DNA of 64,000 nucleotides from Sipunculus nudus (taxonomy: Eukaryota > Annelida > Sipuncula > Golfingiida > Sipunculidae), in assembly GCA_026874595.1 (NCBI GenBank), contig CM049307.1, positions 44,710,362-44,774,361 on the forward strand, read 5' to 3'. How positions within the stretch are numbered: the first letter of the stretch is position 1; the number at the start of each line of letters is the position of its first letter. This document shows, in pieces, positions 39,201 through 45,072 of the stretch. Both the position numbers and the translations under genes were made by a program. The notes beneath the pieces are model-generated. The model saw only the letters and a program-made list of their open reading frames with translations, had not been told where the DNA came from and did no database searches.

Positions 39201-39935
39201 ATCTGCAATCGTTTTGCCGTGGCGTCCATCTGTACATGTGCTTTGGGTAAAAATTGCTCATATCTTCGGAGTGATTAAAGGTATTGGTGTTAAATTTGGA
39301 ATGACTATCCATCTTGGAATACTTTCTCGTAAACAAGACAGGGAGCGCCACATTCCTTCCCGTTTCAGTAAAATAAATGTGCTCTTTTCTTAGTAGTGGT
39401 GTGTCGTATTGGTCTGAAACTGTGCATGTCCATAGATCTTGGACTCCTGTATCTCGTACTGATGACTTGTGGTGCCATCTGCCATTTTTTTCGTTCCACG
39501 TCCATCCGTTCATTTGTTTTGGGGTTAAAATTGATCATAACTGAAGAGTCATTCAATGTGTTGGTCTGCAATTTGGCATCTACATCCATCTTGGAGAGTT
39601 TTCGCATCAACCAGACAGGTGGCGCCACCTACCTTACCATTGTGATAGTATAAATCAATCCCCTTTTCTTAAGAGTGAATAAACTATATTGGCCCTCATA
39701 TCTGGTGAAAAATATTGTTTCTCAAGTTGATAGGTGTAAGAAACCATAGTCGCTTGCCAAGTGTCACTAAAGGGGGGGGGGGATTAATTGTCTGGGGATA
39801 CTTTGGCACCTGCGGTGCCCAGAAATGTCTAGTTTACAAATATATTAAATGTACTTTTAGGAGGAATACCAGTGGCTCCACCAGGCGGCCCTTCATTACA
39901 TCCAGTCCTTCAGTACTTATGCCAACTTTCGTTGA
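16583..39935 (+). CDS. RPTP-A: kringle/EGF receptor-type protein tyrosine phosphatase (31 exons seen, 5' end missing)
   Basis: The product should be a type I membrane receptor that dephosphorylates phosphotyrosine in the cytoplasm. Exon joining gives one unbroken frame of 1,337 residues to TGA at 39933. Order by residue: EGF-like 1-42, kringle 43-122, EGF-like 123-682 (twelve modules), transmembrane helix about 690-713, juxtamembrane to 798, PTP D1 798-1079, PTP D2 1080-1337. D1 holds Asp958 of WPD, Cys990 and Arg996 of [10 protein letters not shown], and Gln1034 of the Q loop, so it should be catalytic. D2 keeps Cys1267, but His1273 replaces the CX5R arginine and WPD is absent. All extracellular introns are phase 1, as in exon-shuffled modules. 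The closest relative seen is RPTP-B on the opposite strand. The signal peptide was not found. Orthology to a named vertebrate PTPR is not claimed. Confidence 0.93.
16933..17172 (+). CDS. RPTP-A exon: kringle domain
   Basis: One 240-base phase 1-1 exon encodes a whole kringle. Six cysteines are spaced as in the family, and the hallmarks SRPCISW, NYCRNP, WCFT and HCNISTC are present. Kringles are disulfide-bonded binding modules known from plasminogen, HGF and ROR receptors (established). Here the kringle sits between EGF-like modules near the N-terminus of a receptor phosphatase. Frame continuity with both neighbouring EGF exons supports it belonging to this gene. Confidence 0.93.
17716..17850 (+). 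CDS. RPTP-A exon: EGF-like module
   Basis: 135 bases, phase 1-1. Reads [20 protein letters not shown] and continues to GLSCQ with eight cysteines. Confidence 0.92.
18637..18664. repeat. (GT)n microsatellite after a short poly-G tract
   Basis: A GT run in the intron before the amplified EGF exons. A poly-G run lies at 18608-18619. Confidence 0.9.
18868..19008 (+). CDS. RPTP-A exon: EGF-like repeat 1 of amplified array
   Basis: 141 bases, phase 1-1, acceptor catgcag, donor ACAG|gtgagg. Reads [20 protein letters not shown] and continues [14 protein letters not shown]. Eight cysteines. Confidence 0.95.
19148..19288 (+). CDS. RPTP-A exon: EGF-like repeat 2 of amplified array
   Basis: 141 bases, phase 1-1. 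Reads [20 protein letters not shown] and continues [14 protein letters not shown]. Very close to the previous exon at DNA level, and the intron after the donor (gtgaggtggaata) is shared too. Confidence 0.95.
19290..20400. other. Intron of RPTP-A (to the next functional exon at 20531)
   Basis: AT-rich intron. A segment near 19391 (AGTCGAAACGGGCCCCGAAAA) resembles intron sequence near 22421 and 22745, showing that intron DNA was duplicated along with the exons. Confidence 0.6.
20404..20450 (+). pseudogene. Dead EGF exon with in-frame stop
   Basis: Preceded by the usual catgcag acceptor, it reads ECPDG, a TAG stop, then FGLNCNGE, after which similarity is lost. The TAG stands where functional copies have AAG or CAG. 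This is a truncated, decayed member of the EGF exon array, and splicing must skip it for RPTP-A to be full length. Confidence 0.85.
20531..20671 (+). CDS. RPTP-A exon: EGF-like repeat 3 of amplified array
   Basis: 141 bases, phase 1-1, between aaaatgcag and gtgaaa. Reads [20 protein letters not shown] and continues to GSGCQT. Eight cysteines. Confidence 0.95.
21153..21293 (+). CDS. RPTP-A exon: EGF-like repeat 4 of amplified array
   Basis: 141 bases, phase 1-1. Reads [20 protein letters not shown] and continues [14 protein letters not shown]. Confidence 0.95.
22162..22302 (+). CDS. RPTP-A exon: EGF-like repeat 5 of amplified array
   Basis: 141 bases, phase 1-1. Reads [20 protein letters not shown] and continues [14 protein letters not shown]; donor ACAG|gtaagg. 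Confidence 0.95.
22501..22641 (+). CDS. RPTP-A exon: EGF-like repeat 6 of amplified array
   Basis: 141 bases, phase 1-1. Reads [20 protein letters not shown] and continues [14 protein letters not shown]; donor ACAG|gtgagg. Confidence 0.95.
22817..22845 (+). pseudogene. Possible second EGF exon relic
   Basis: After a taacag acceptor, AATGGCCATGATTGACAAAC resembles the start of the array exons (AATGCCCAGATGGCCAGTTC), but a stop appears at once and similarity ends within about 30 bases. Short and uncertain. Confidence 0.3.
22958..23098 (+). CDS. RPTP-A exon: EGF-like repeat 7 of amplified array
   Basis: 141 bases, phase 1-1. Reads [20 protein letters not shown] and continues [14 protein letters not shown]; donor ACAG|gtaaca. 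Last of the near-identical run. Confidence 0.95.
23100..25682. other. 2.6-kb intron of RPTP-A
   Basis: Separates the amplified EGF run from the older membrane-proximal modules. It holds a perfect 13-bp inverted repeat (CGTTTTTCCGAAA at 23548-23560 and its complement at 23582-23594). An open frame at about 25028-25324 has no recognised domain and crosses no convincing splice sites. Confidence 0.55.
25684..25824 (+). CDS. RPTP-A exon: EGF-like module
   Basis: 141 bases, phase 1-1, acceptor cttgtag, donor ATCAG|gtaata. Reads [20 protein letters not shown] and continues to GPGCLS. It is the same length as the amplified copies but clearly more diverged. Confidence 0.94.
26251..26379 (+). CDS. RPTP-A exon: EGF-like module with a GC donor
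   Basis: 129 bases, phase 1-1. Reads [20 protein letters not shown] and continues [19 protein letters not shown]. The exon ends TCAAAGG|gcaagt, so the next intron is GC-AG. No GT donor keeps phase 1 here, and AG|GCAAGT is the known strong GC-donor context. The RPTP-B exon at 61892-62020 has the same length. Confidence 0.92.
26563..26703 (+). CDS. RPTP-A exon: EGF-like module
   Basis: 141 bases, phase 1-1, donor AAAGGG|gtaagt. Reads [20 protein letters not shown] and continues to GKDCQR. Eight cysteines. Confidence 0.94.
27025..27171 (+). CDS. RPTP-A exon: membrane-proximal EGF-like module
   Basis: 147 bases, phase 1-1. Reads [20 protein letters not shown] and continues [15 protein letters not shown], then a short linker (EHSEKI). 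Counterpart of RPTP-B 60003-60146. Confidence 0.93.
   Translation, partial: SATEEHMGITVMQPVRRIARNPLNVTIRMVLVCARITSMEFTVNIRKK
27437..27533 (+). CDS. RPTP-A exon: transmembrane helix
   Basis: 97 bases, phase 1 in, phase 2 out. Reads VSHEGGTSG, then a hydrophobic helix ([20 protein letters not shown]...IW), ending at LR. The basic residues that follow (RRRNGR, next exon) form the stop-transfer and place the phosphatase domains in the cytoplasm. Confidence 0.93.
27647..27699 (+). CDS. RPTP-A exon: juxtamembrane, basic
   Basis: 53 bases, phase 2 in, phase 1 out. Reads [17 protein letters not shown]. Counterpart of the 35-base exon in RPTP-B. Confidence 0.85.
27865..28061 (+). CDS. RPTP-A exon: juxtamembrane segment leading to D1
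   Basis: 197 bases, phase 1 in, phase 0 out. Ends FEDEYK, matching FEDEFK in RPTP-B. DAVYCNV contains a YxNx motif that could recruit Grb2-type SH2 domains (inference). Confidence 0.9.
28090..28960. other. Intron of RPTP-A
   Basis: AT-rich with a poly-C run near 28347-28357. Nothing else recognised. Confidence 0.5.
28967..29054 (+). CDS. RPTP-A exon: D1 start, phosphotyrosine-recognition region
   Basis: 88 bases, phase 0 in, phase 1 out. Ends [12 protein letters not shown], the KNR(Y/F)xN(I/V)xP motif that opens PTP domains. Confidence 0.95.
29101..29165 (+). mobile_element. Relic of pogo/Tigger-like MITE in RPTP-A intron
   Basis: After TATATA it reads CAGTGAACACTCGAAATTAC, with GGAACCTCGATAGTG and CTCGCATTTTCGAGGTG further on. 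The same blocks occur at 41-130, and the CAGTG end matches the intact MITE at 10437. Only one end is seen. Confidence 0.5.
29292..29368 (+). CDS. RPTP-A exon: D1
   Basis: 77 bases, phase 1 in, phase 0 out. Reads [20 protein letters not shown] and continues NASYIP, the conserved DYINASYI element. Confidence 0.96.
29517..29553 (+). CDS. RPTP-A exon: D1, 37-base micro-exon
   Basis: Reads [12 protein letters not shown], then G at the junction: the FIAxQGP element. The length matches RPTP-B 54505-54541 exactly. Confidence 0.95.
29775..29878 (+). CDS. RPTP-A exon: D1
   Basis: 104 bases. Reads [20 protein letters not shown] and ends KEDKAKK: the conserved MVWExxVxxIxMxT region. Confidence 0.96.
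29972..29998. repeat. (TA)n microsatellite
   Basis: Intronic TA run. Confidence 0.95.
30205..30327 (+). CDS. RPTP-A exon: D1
   Basis: 123 bases, phase 0-0. Starts [10 protein letters not shown] and ends RELVLQK, the KCxQYWP element of D1. Confidence 0.96.
30430..30960. other. Intron of RPTP-A
   Basis: No exon seen. Open frames here are on both strands and lack domain features. Confidence 0.5.
30964..31194. repeat. 63-bp minisatellite, about 3.7 units
   Basis: Units begin with AAGGACTATTCACAAATGTA at 30964, 31027, 31090 and 31153, exactly 63 bases apart; the last is partial and carries a small insertion. Because 63 is divisible by three, the repeat stays open in one frame ([17 protein letters not shown] per unit). 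It lies in an intron between two firmly placed D1 exons and is not expected to be translated. Confidence 0.95.
31331..31479 (+). CDS. RPTP-A exon: D1 WPD loop and start of the catalytic P-loop
   Basis: 149 bases, phase 0 in, phase 2 out. Contains [12 protein letters not shown] with the general-acid aspartate (residue 958) and ends MLVHC, so the catalytic cysteine (990) is the last complete codon before the splice. Confidence 0.97.
31490..31800. other. Intron splitting the D1 P-loop of RPTP-A
   Basis: Interrupts the signature directly after the catalytic cysteine. The same split occurs in D2 and in RPTP-B. Confidence 0.7.
31813..31948 (+). CDS. RPTP-A exon: D1 P-loop arginine and Q loop
   Basis: 136 bases, phase 2 in. 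Completes [17 protein letters not shown] and ends HRVNMVQSL with the Q-loop glutamine (1034). Together with the previous exon all D1 catalytic residues are intact. Confidence 0.97.
32293..32421 (+). CDS. RPTP-A exon: end of D1
   Basis: 129 bases, phase 0-0. Reads [20 protein letters not shown], the helix that closes PTP D1, then an acidic linker. Confidence 0.95.
32550..32723 (+). CDS. RPTP-A exon: start of D2
   Basis: 174 bases, phase 0-0, the same length as RPTP-B 51225-51398. Reads [18 protein letters not shown] and ends [11 protein letters not shown], the D2 equivalent of KNRxxxxLPxD and DYINA. Confidence 0.95.
33012..33063. repeat. (TA)n microsatellite
   Basis: Intronic TA run about 100 bases before the next exon. 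Confidence 0.95.
33166..33294 (+). CDS. RPTP-A exon: D2
   Basis: 129 bases, phase 0-0, acceptor tcttaaag, donor ACAGAG|gtattc. Reads [20 protein letters not shown] and continues [16 protein letters not shown], corresponding to FIATQxPxxxTxxDFWxM. Confidence 0.93.
33636..33746 (+). CDS. RPTP-A exon: D2
   Basis: 111 bases, phase 0-0. Reads [20 protein letters not shown] and continues EEYFINAVV. Counterpart of the 117-base exon 49807-49923 in RPTP-B. Confidence 0.92.
34061..34212 (+). CDS. RPTP-A exon: D2, degenerate WPD region and P-loop cysteine
   Basis: 152 bases, phase 0 in, phase 2 out. Where active domains have WPD it reads [16 protein letters not shown], with no Trp-Pro-Asp. It ends TVVHC plus AG, which becomes Arg1268 after splicing. 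Confidence 0.93.
34220..34990. other. Intron of RPTP-A splitting the D2 P-loop
   Basis: 785-base intron, no exon seen. Contains sequence rich in CGCG and CGAGG words near 34480-34680, of unknown origin. Confidence 0.5.
34998..35133 (+). CDS. RPTP-A exon: D2 degenerate P-loop
   Basis: 136 bases, phase 2 in, phase 0 out. After HC the signature reads [10 protein letters not shown], so the invariant CX5R arginine is His1273. Ends [16 protein letters not shown] has the same exon with Glu at this place. Confidence 0.95.
36245..36283. repeat. (TA)n microsatellite
   Basis: TA run in the last intron of RPTP-A. Confidence 0.95.
36370..36660. repeat. Probable dispersed repeat led by (GCC)n
   Basis: Starts with a (GCC)n tract (36379-36395), then text such as TTTGGACGCGATAACTCAAA and ACCTTGACCTTGAATAGGTC. 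This resembles common invertebrate interspersed repeats (impression only). Family not determined. Confidence 0.35.
36950..37075 (+). repeat. Direct repeat copy 1 (about 125 bp)
   Basis: CTTCGGACAAACACGGAGCA through CGCTATTAACATATAGAT matches 38785-38896 with scattered changes. The copies lie about 1.8 kb apart in the same orientation. Confidence 0.7.
38550..38760. repeat. Dispersed repeat fragment related to 5860-6045
   Basis: Shares CCTTTTGAG, AATGGGGATTAT and the GGCACC...ATTAAGATTATTAA block with the region around 5800-6000. Confidence 0.4.
38785..38896 (+). repeat. Direct repeat copy 2
   Basis: CTTCGGACAAACCCTGAGCA through CGCTATTAATATATAGATT; see 36950-37075. The R2 array begins directly afterwards. 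Confidence 0.7.
38900..39665 (+). repeat. Divergent tandem repeat (family R2), about 240-275 bp units
   Basis: Alternating half-units of about 120 bases. One type has CCATAGATCTTGGACTCCT, then CTTGTATTCA and a GTGGCGCTATCTGCAATCG-like end (near 38912, 39155 and 39429). The other has CATCTTGGAGAGTTTTC and a GGTGGCGCCACCTACCTT-like end (near 39028, 39308 and 39581). Minus-strand open frames here are products of the repeat. Relatives lie at 42900-43470. Confidence 0.75.
39740..39825 (+). mobile_element. Relic of Tc1/mariner-type transposase
   Basis: A short frame reads [20 protein letters not shown] and continues [10 protein letters not shown]. The GGGxxxVWGxF...G core resembles the catalytic-domain motif of Tc1-like transposases (GGGSxMVWGxF). 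It is bounded by stops and sits just upstream of the last RPTP-A exon, so at most it is a fragment. The poly-G run makes a chance match possible. Confidence 0.4.
39861..39935 (+). CDS. RPTP-A terminal exon (end of D2 and stop)
   Basis: 75 bases after a gtacttttag acceptor, phase 0 in. Reads [20 protein letters not shown] and ANFR, then TGA at 39933-39935. Near-identical in plan to the RPTP-B terminal exon (EQYRWLHEAACTYIKSFSTY and ANFR). That match identifies this exon in spite of the 4.7-kb intron before it. Confidence 0.96.
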   Translation, partial: EEYQWLHQAALHYIQSFSTYANFR

Positions 39936-39972
39936 TTCACAGATGAAGAATCTACAATAATTGGTAACCATT

Positions 39973-39997
39973 AATAATAATAATAATAATAATAATA
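39973..39997. repeat. (AAT)n microsatellite in RPTP-A 3' UTR
   Basis: AAT triplet run about 40 bases after the stop codon. Confidence 0.9.
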
Positions 39998-40386
39998 CCC
40001 AATAATGGAAACTATTCCATCCAAGGATTCATAGACTTATTAGTCCAGATTCAGAATAAGAGCGCTATGTTTTACGATGGTGATTATGCTTGTTATATGG
40101 TATTTTTCCACTCTTGATTTCTACATAAGTTTATTTGATGTTTGCAGCCTGATATGTTTTGAACATAAGGATAAATATTTATTTTACTTACAAAATTCAG
40201 CATCCACGTTTCTTTGTGAATTGACATATCATGTGTTGTTTATAAAGGAACCATTGTTTTAAATTTGCAAGAAATACATTAATTGGGCTTTTTCTGCTTT
40301 CATGAATTGAGAACTTGTATGCAGATATGCACATTTATATCAATATTGCACTACATGAGTAATGCATGTAAAGGGAGAAATATGGA

Positions 40387-40392
40387 AATAAA
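40387..40392 (+). promoter_or_regulatory. Candidate RPTP-A polyadenylation signal
   Basis: AATAAA about 450 bases after the stop. A second AATAAA is near 40497. Not verified. Confidence 0.4.
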
Positions 40393-40439
40393 AGTCTGCA
40401 AGTGAACCATAAACACGTTCATCTTTTACAGGGCACGTA

Positions 40440-41549
40440 TAATTTGAAAGCTTATAAATCTGAAACAGTGGAACCACCTAACAGTGTATATAGTTTAATA
40501 AAATAACCTTTGAAGAGTCTGAGCAGTTCCTTTTTTATCTTTGTACACTTATATTGTTGTGAAAAAGACTAAAATCACACTATCAAAGCTGTATCAGCTT
40601 ACCTAATCCAATAAACCATCGATATGCAAGCTGAGATTTTCTAACTCTAAAAAAATATTTCTTTATAATATTTACTACCTCTGCCCCTTTTATATATATC
40701 AGGCCGGATTTGTCGCAAGAAAAAATCATGGGATTTGTCGGGCTTATATGAGAATATGAGGGCGCGACATGAGTTTACTCTGTCACACGTCAGATCGGCG
40801 TCAGGCAATACTCGACAAGTTTACAACAAAATCAGCGTGTGAACTTAGGAAAGACGTTTTCCGGGTATATCCCTCATTCAGCTGCCACCTTTTTGATGAG
40901 AGGTTGTCTAGTTCAGATGATCGCCACACAACGACAGACTGTCGTTAGCATCGTTAGGTGTATAGGCCAGGGGACAGGAGCCTATTTCAACTATAATATA
41001 TATAAAATTCCTGGCCAGGGCCTCCTTTGGGCAACTTTGTCTTATTTCTTCTTCAAAACTTTTTAGTGAAGGTTAATCATTTTACTTGCACAAAGTCGAG
41101 GGAATCTTGACAGAGCCATTTCGCTGCCTCACTGCTTCAAAAGGAAGTAAACGCTGAGAACCAGAGCCATTTGTTTGCTGTGAAGGGACTTCTTAGAATT
41201 CTGCTGATGTGTGAAAAAGGATATAAGATGTTTAAGACACCGTGTAAACTTAGTACTGAGACACCTAAGTGACGACTGTTTGTACTATTACGACCAATAG
41301 GACACTGATTGTTAGTTGTATAAAGCATATTCAACCGCAAACAGAAGCTCTCTCTGTGTTTATACATTAGACAGGTTTCTTGTCGCAGGTCCACTGGTTT
41401 AGAACGTGTCCTGCTTAAACCCCAGCCCTTATATTTTAGAAGGACGTGACGTGCTTGTGTATAGAGGAAGGTCTCTCGTTCTGTCTGTCTGTCTCTCTCT
41501 CTCTCTATTTATATATATAAACATTTATATAAAGTGTATCTATATATTT

Positions 41550-41605
<56 letters not shown>

Positions 41606-42890
41606 TCAAATACATATACGGTAATTTTCTAATACGTATAATGTTCCGAAATATGTAATAACCCTGAGTTTATGTAAACAAATATAGATGAATATTCAAA
41701 ATGATGTATTTTTTAAATCATTTCGATTCAACAATACCTGAAAGGTTTTACCGTTTATGCCTTTTGAAGTCTGACAACACCTAACAGGTATATGCTGGTT
41801 AACGGATATAGCACTTATAAAGATCCAGGAGATATTTAGACCTTTTGTTGATTAACTGAGAAAGTAATCAACAAACGCTACTAAATATGTGATAAAACAA
41901 TTGGCCAAGCTTATTCTGAAATAATATCTGCTCCAGAAGCTCCCGCCTGGGGCACGCGAAAATATAAACTCGTCTCTGGCACTGGTGTTCTCGAGCAGTT
42001 GAGTTGGTGGCCAACTGCGATGGTGACTCTCCTGGCGGTTGAACATAGAACTAACAAGACCTCTCTCCACATAAAAAAGCTTCGACTGACAGTTAGTGTT
42101 ATGTGTAGTTGACTAGGTGTACACTAAAAGATCCTGTGATACCAAGTATAAACTATCAGTATACTCGTCAGTAGGATCTGTTATATCATCCTGGTTTGAT
42201 CGCTGGTTGAACAAAGTGACAAAGCTACTCACAACTTACTCTCTTTCTCAAACCCCTCTTTATGCCTGTAATTAAGTATAACATACACGTGATGAGTGAG
42301 TGATTAAAAAAACACATGTGCTTTGTTTAATTCTTTCCATATTTAAAGCCAAATTAATTTGTGTTTTATACAGTTCCAGCTATTTATGTCGCCGATGTAT
42401 TTACGTCGGCACAGTGCTGATTATTGTAAACGATATGCATTAAAGGATGTTTTTTTTGCTAGACCGATAGGTTCTTTTTACTCAATATTTATCATCTGTT
42501 TTATCCAGATCATTACGTACTTGACGATATATTTTTGTTTAACACTTACCAAATTTAAAAAGGCAAAAGTCCATCCTTTCGGAAGTTAACATTGAAAATG
42601 TGAATAATGATTTTTCTCTTTTTACACTTCAGTTTTATGCGATCAACTGAAAAGGAAAAATGTATCTTAACATGTATGTTCCCACTGCAAATTTATCATT
42701 CATTATTTCGAAGTTTTACAGGACATTTATTTAATAACGTACAATGACAGTCCCCCAAACCTCAAAAAGTCTTCTAAAGCTACTCTTTGGATAACAGAAA
42801 TTTCCAGTATTTTAACAATTTCTGCCCTGGAACCAGTCAGTTCTATATATTCAGATCCTCTGTGATTAAAACAGAATTTCTCCCTGTGCG
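40440..42890. other. Convergent intergenic region between the two RPTP genes
   Basis: No supported exon. Contains a (TA)n tract at 41552-41602 preceded by a short CT-rich tract near 41482-41506. Confidence 0.5.
41552..41602. repeat. (TA)n microsatellite
   Basis: About 25 TA units. Confidence 0.95.
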
Positions 42891-42899
42891 CCTCTCTCC

Positions 42900-43470
42900 T
42901 TCTGTCACCTAGCGGTTGAACCAGTTACTAGAATAAACGTGCCTCCTGTGAAATCTCATGTCGATCTGTATCGACAGTGGTAGACTTCCTCTGAAACCCT
43001 TTACGGAATGTTCTGAACCTTGGCATCCTATTAGAGGCGAAACAGTTGCGCCGCCTATAATAGTTTTTGTTTGTGTCCATCCATACATTTTTTTCAAATA
43101 CCTCAAGAACAGTTCGATGTATCGGCCTGTAATTTTGCATTTATAGATCTTGAATACATTTATATCGTACATAAGAAATGTGGCGCCACCTGCGATCACA
43201 ATCTTGTATTATACACCTTTAGACTTATTCCAGGGCTGGTTTGACTTATATGTTTGACATTTTTCATGTTCACAGATCCCGGATACCTTTCTCTTGTACA
43301 CAAGACTTGTGGCGCCACTGGCAATCATGTTTTCATTAAATACATCCATTTATATGGGTGATTTGACATAACAGTCTGAAATTTGCATGTTCATAGACCC
43401 TGGAGAGCTTTATCTTGTGCTGGTTAGGGGCTGCCACCTACAATAGTTTTTGTACCATCCATCATTGCGT
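42900..43470 (+). repeat. Tandem repeat array, family R2
   Basis: Blocks such as TAGATCTTGAATACATTTAT and ACAGATCCCGGATACCTTTC precede GTGGCGCCACCTGCGATCA (near 43180) and GTGGCGCCACTGGCAATCA (near 43311). Same design as 38900-39665. Confidence 0.7.
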
Positions 43471-43619
43471 CTTGGGATACTTTACCATCTCTGATGGCAG
43501 ACATTTGACCGCTCGCGTCATGAGGCATTCCATCTTTCCTCCATTTAATTCCCTGTGATTTGGCGAATACAGTAGTCGCTTGTCAACTGCCAATATTCAA
43601 GGTTTGAAAGCTTGCACCC

Positions 43620-44770
43620 TGACAGTCAGATGGGGTACAAATTTGTATCCATTAGGCCTAGAATATTCTATTATGGTGACCTATATTCTGCCACCTTTTA
43701 GGAAAAGGTGTCATATGTGCACCATGAATGTCAGATAGGCATAAATCGTGTCTGTTAAGTCCAGATGCAAGGGAAGTTCTAGGTACATCCCTTTGGAAAC
43801 CTGATATTAGGTCATGGTCACCTATATTTTGCAACTTAGGCGGAAAAATGATTTTGAGCAGACAGAAGGGGCACAAATTGTATCCATTATGCCTAAAATA
43901 TTCTAACATAACATTCAGGAAGAAAAAAGGCAAAATTCCTTGGGAACAAAAATCGGGAAAAAGGAAAAAGGTATCATATGAACACCCTGAATGCCAGATC
44001 GGCACAAATTGTATTCATTAGGCCTAGAATCTTCTAAAGCAACATACAGGTAGGTTATAGGCAAATCTAGTTGGAAACCGAAAATTAGGCATATGTCATG
44101 GTGCGCAGGCTATATTCTATGCGCTATGAGCAATAAAGTATGAATTTGAGTATCCAGACAGACAAGGTACAAATATATATCTATTTTCCTTTGAACTTTG
44201 TATTGAAAAGTCTAGGGAGGTCTTTGGCAAGTCTTCTTTGAATTCTGAAATTAGGCAACTTAATTTTTATAATACATGTCAACTACAGTCAGATATGGCA
44301 CAAATTGTATCCTTAAGCCCTAAAATCTTCCAACACAACATCCAGGGAAATCTTGGCAAATCCCACTGGAAACCTGCACGTGACAGGCCAAAAACATGAT
44401 CTGAGTACCTTTAACGTCAGATGGGTACAAATTGTATGCATTTGGCAAAGGTACTGGACAAATCTCCTTTGAAATTTAACCTTAGGATATGGTGACCTAC
44501 ATTCTGCAAGCTACTAGCCAGAAGCGTGAATTTTAGCAGTCGTACGGGGCACAATTTGTATCCACTAGCCCTAGACTCTGCTAACATGACATTCAGGGAA
44601 GTCCTTGGCAATTCTCAAATAAATCCTAAAACTTTTATTTCTGTTCATTTTTTCAACATAGTAATATTAGCCATAGGCTATTTTCACAAACAATATATTA
44701 CATTAATAAAAGAATTGAGCACCGAGTCAAATTTAGCTGAGCGTCATGGCACATGGACCACTTGTTTTAA
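43620..44770 (+). repeat. Divergent ~140-bp tandem repeat related to R1
   Basis: Recurring blocks are CACAAATTGTATCCATTAGG, CCTAGAATCTTCTAA, TTGGAAACCTGAAATTAGG-like and GTGACCTATATTCTGC-like text, at about 140-base spacing. The array ends in GCTGAGCGTCATGGCACATG near 44737, the same end sequence as R1 at 15846. Open frames on both strands derive from it. Confidence 0.7.
44634..44639 (-). promoter_or_regulatory. Candidate RPTP-B polyadenylation signal
   Basis: AATAAA on the minus strand about 360 bases after the RPTP-B stop, inside repeat sequence. Confidence 0.3.
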
Positions 44771-44997
44771 TTTTCTGGATATAAAGCAAATTCTTAAAAG
44801 TCTTGATATTTACTCCGTCCTATATTTACTCCGTCGCTTATGTACAAATATATTTCATCGTTACTATATTATACAACAAAAGTTCACAATATTCTAAGAA
44901 CAATTAAGAACAACTATAATTTGCTCTTGAACCTACATTCAGCTAGGTCTTGGCTTGTCTTGAATATTCTTTGAAATGCTTCTTGAAAGATATAGCT

Positions 44998-45072
44998 TCA
45001 TCTGAAGTTCGCGTAGGTACTGAACGATTTTATATATGTGCATGCCGCTTCATGTAGCCACCGGTATTGCTC
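44998..45072 (-). CDS. RPTP-B terminal exon (end of D2 and stop)
   Basis: 75 bases, acceptor ttttttttcag-like on the minus strand. Reads EQYRWLHEAACTYIKSFSTY and ANFR, then TGA. Confidence 0.96.
   Translation of the reverse strand, partial: EQYRWLHEAACTYIKSFSTYANFR

Larger units (their letters stand above)
35134..39860. other. 4.7-kb last intron of RPTP-A
   Basis: Separates the last 24 codons from the rest of D2. The matching intron in RPTP-B is only 124 bases, so this one has been enlarged, and most of the extra DNA is repetitive: a (TA)n tract, a (GCC)n-led repeat, paired direct repeats, R2 arrays and a Tc1-like relic. Confidence 0.85.

Noticed and set aside
38924-39653. Series of overlapping ORFs on both strands
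   Set aside because: All arise from the R2 tandem repeat.
41852-42070. Minus-strand ORF in the convergent intergenic region
   Set aside because: No recognised domain and no splice-consistent neighbours; may be an old repeat.
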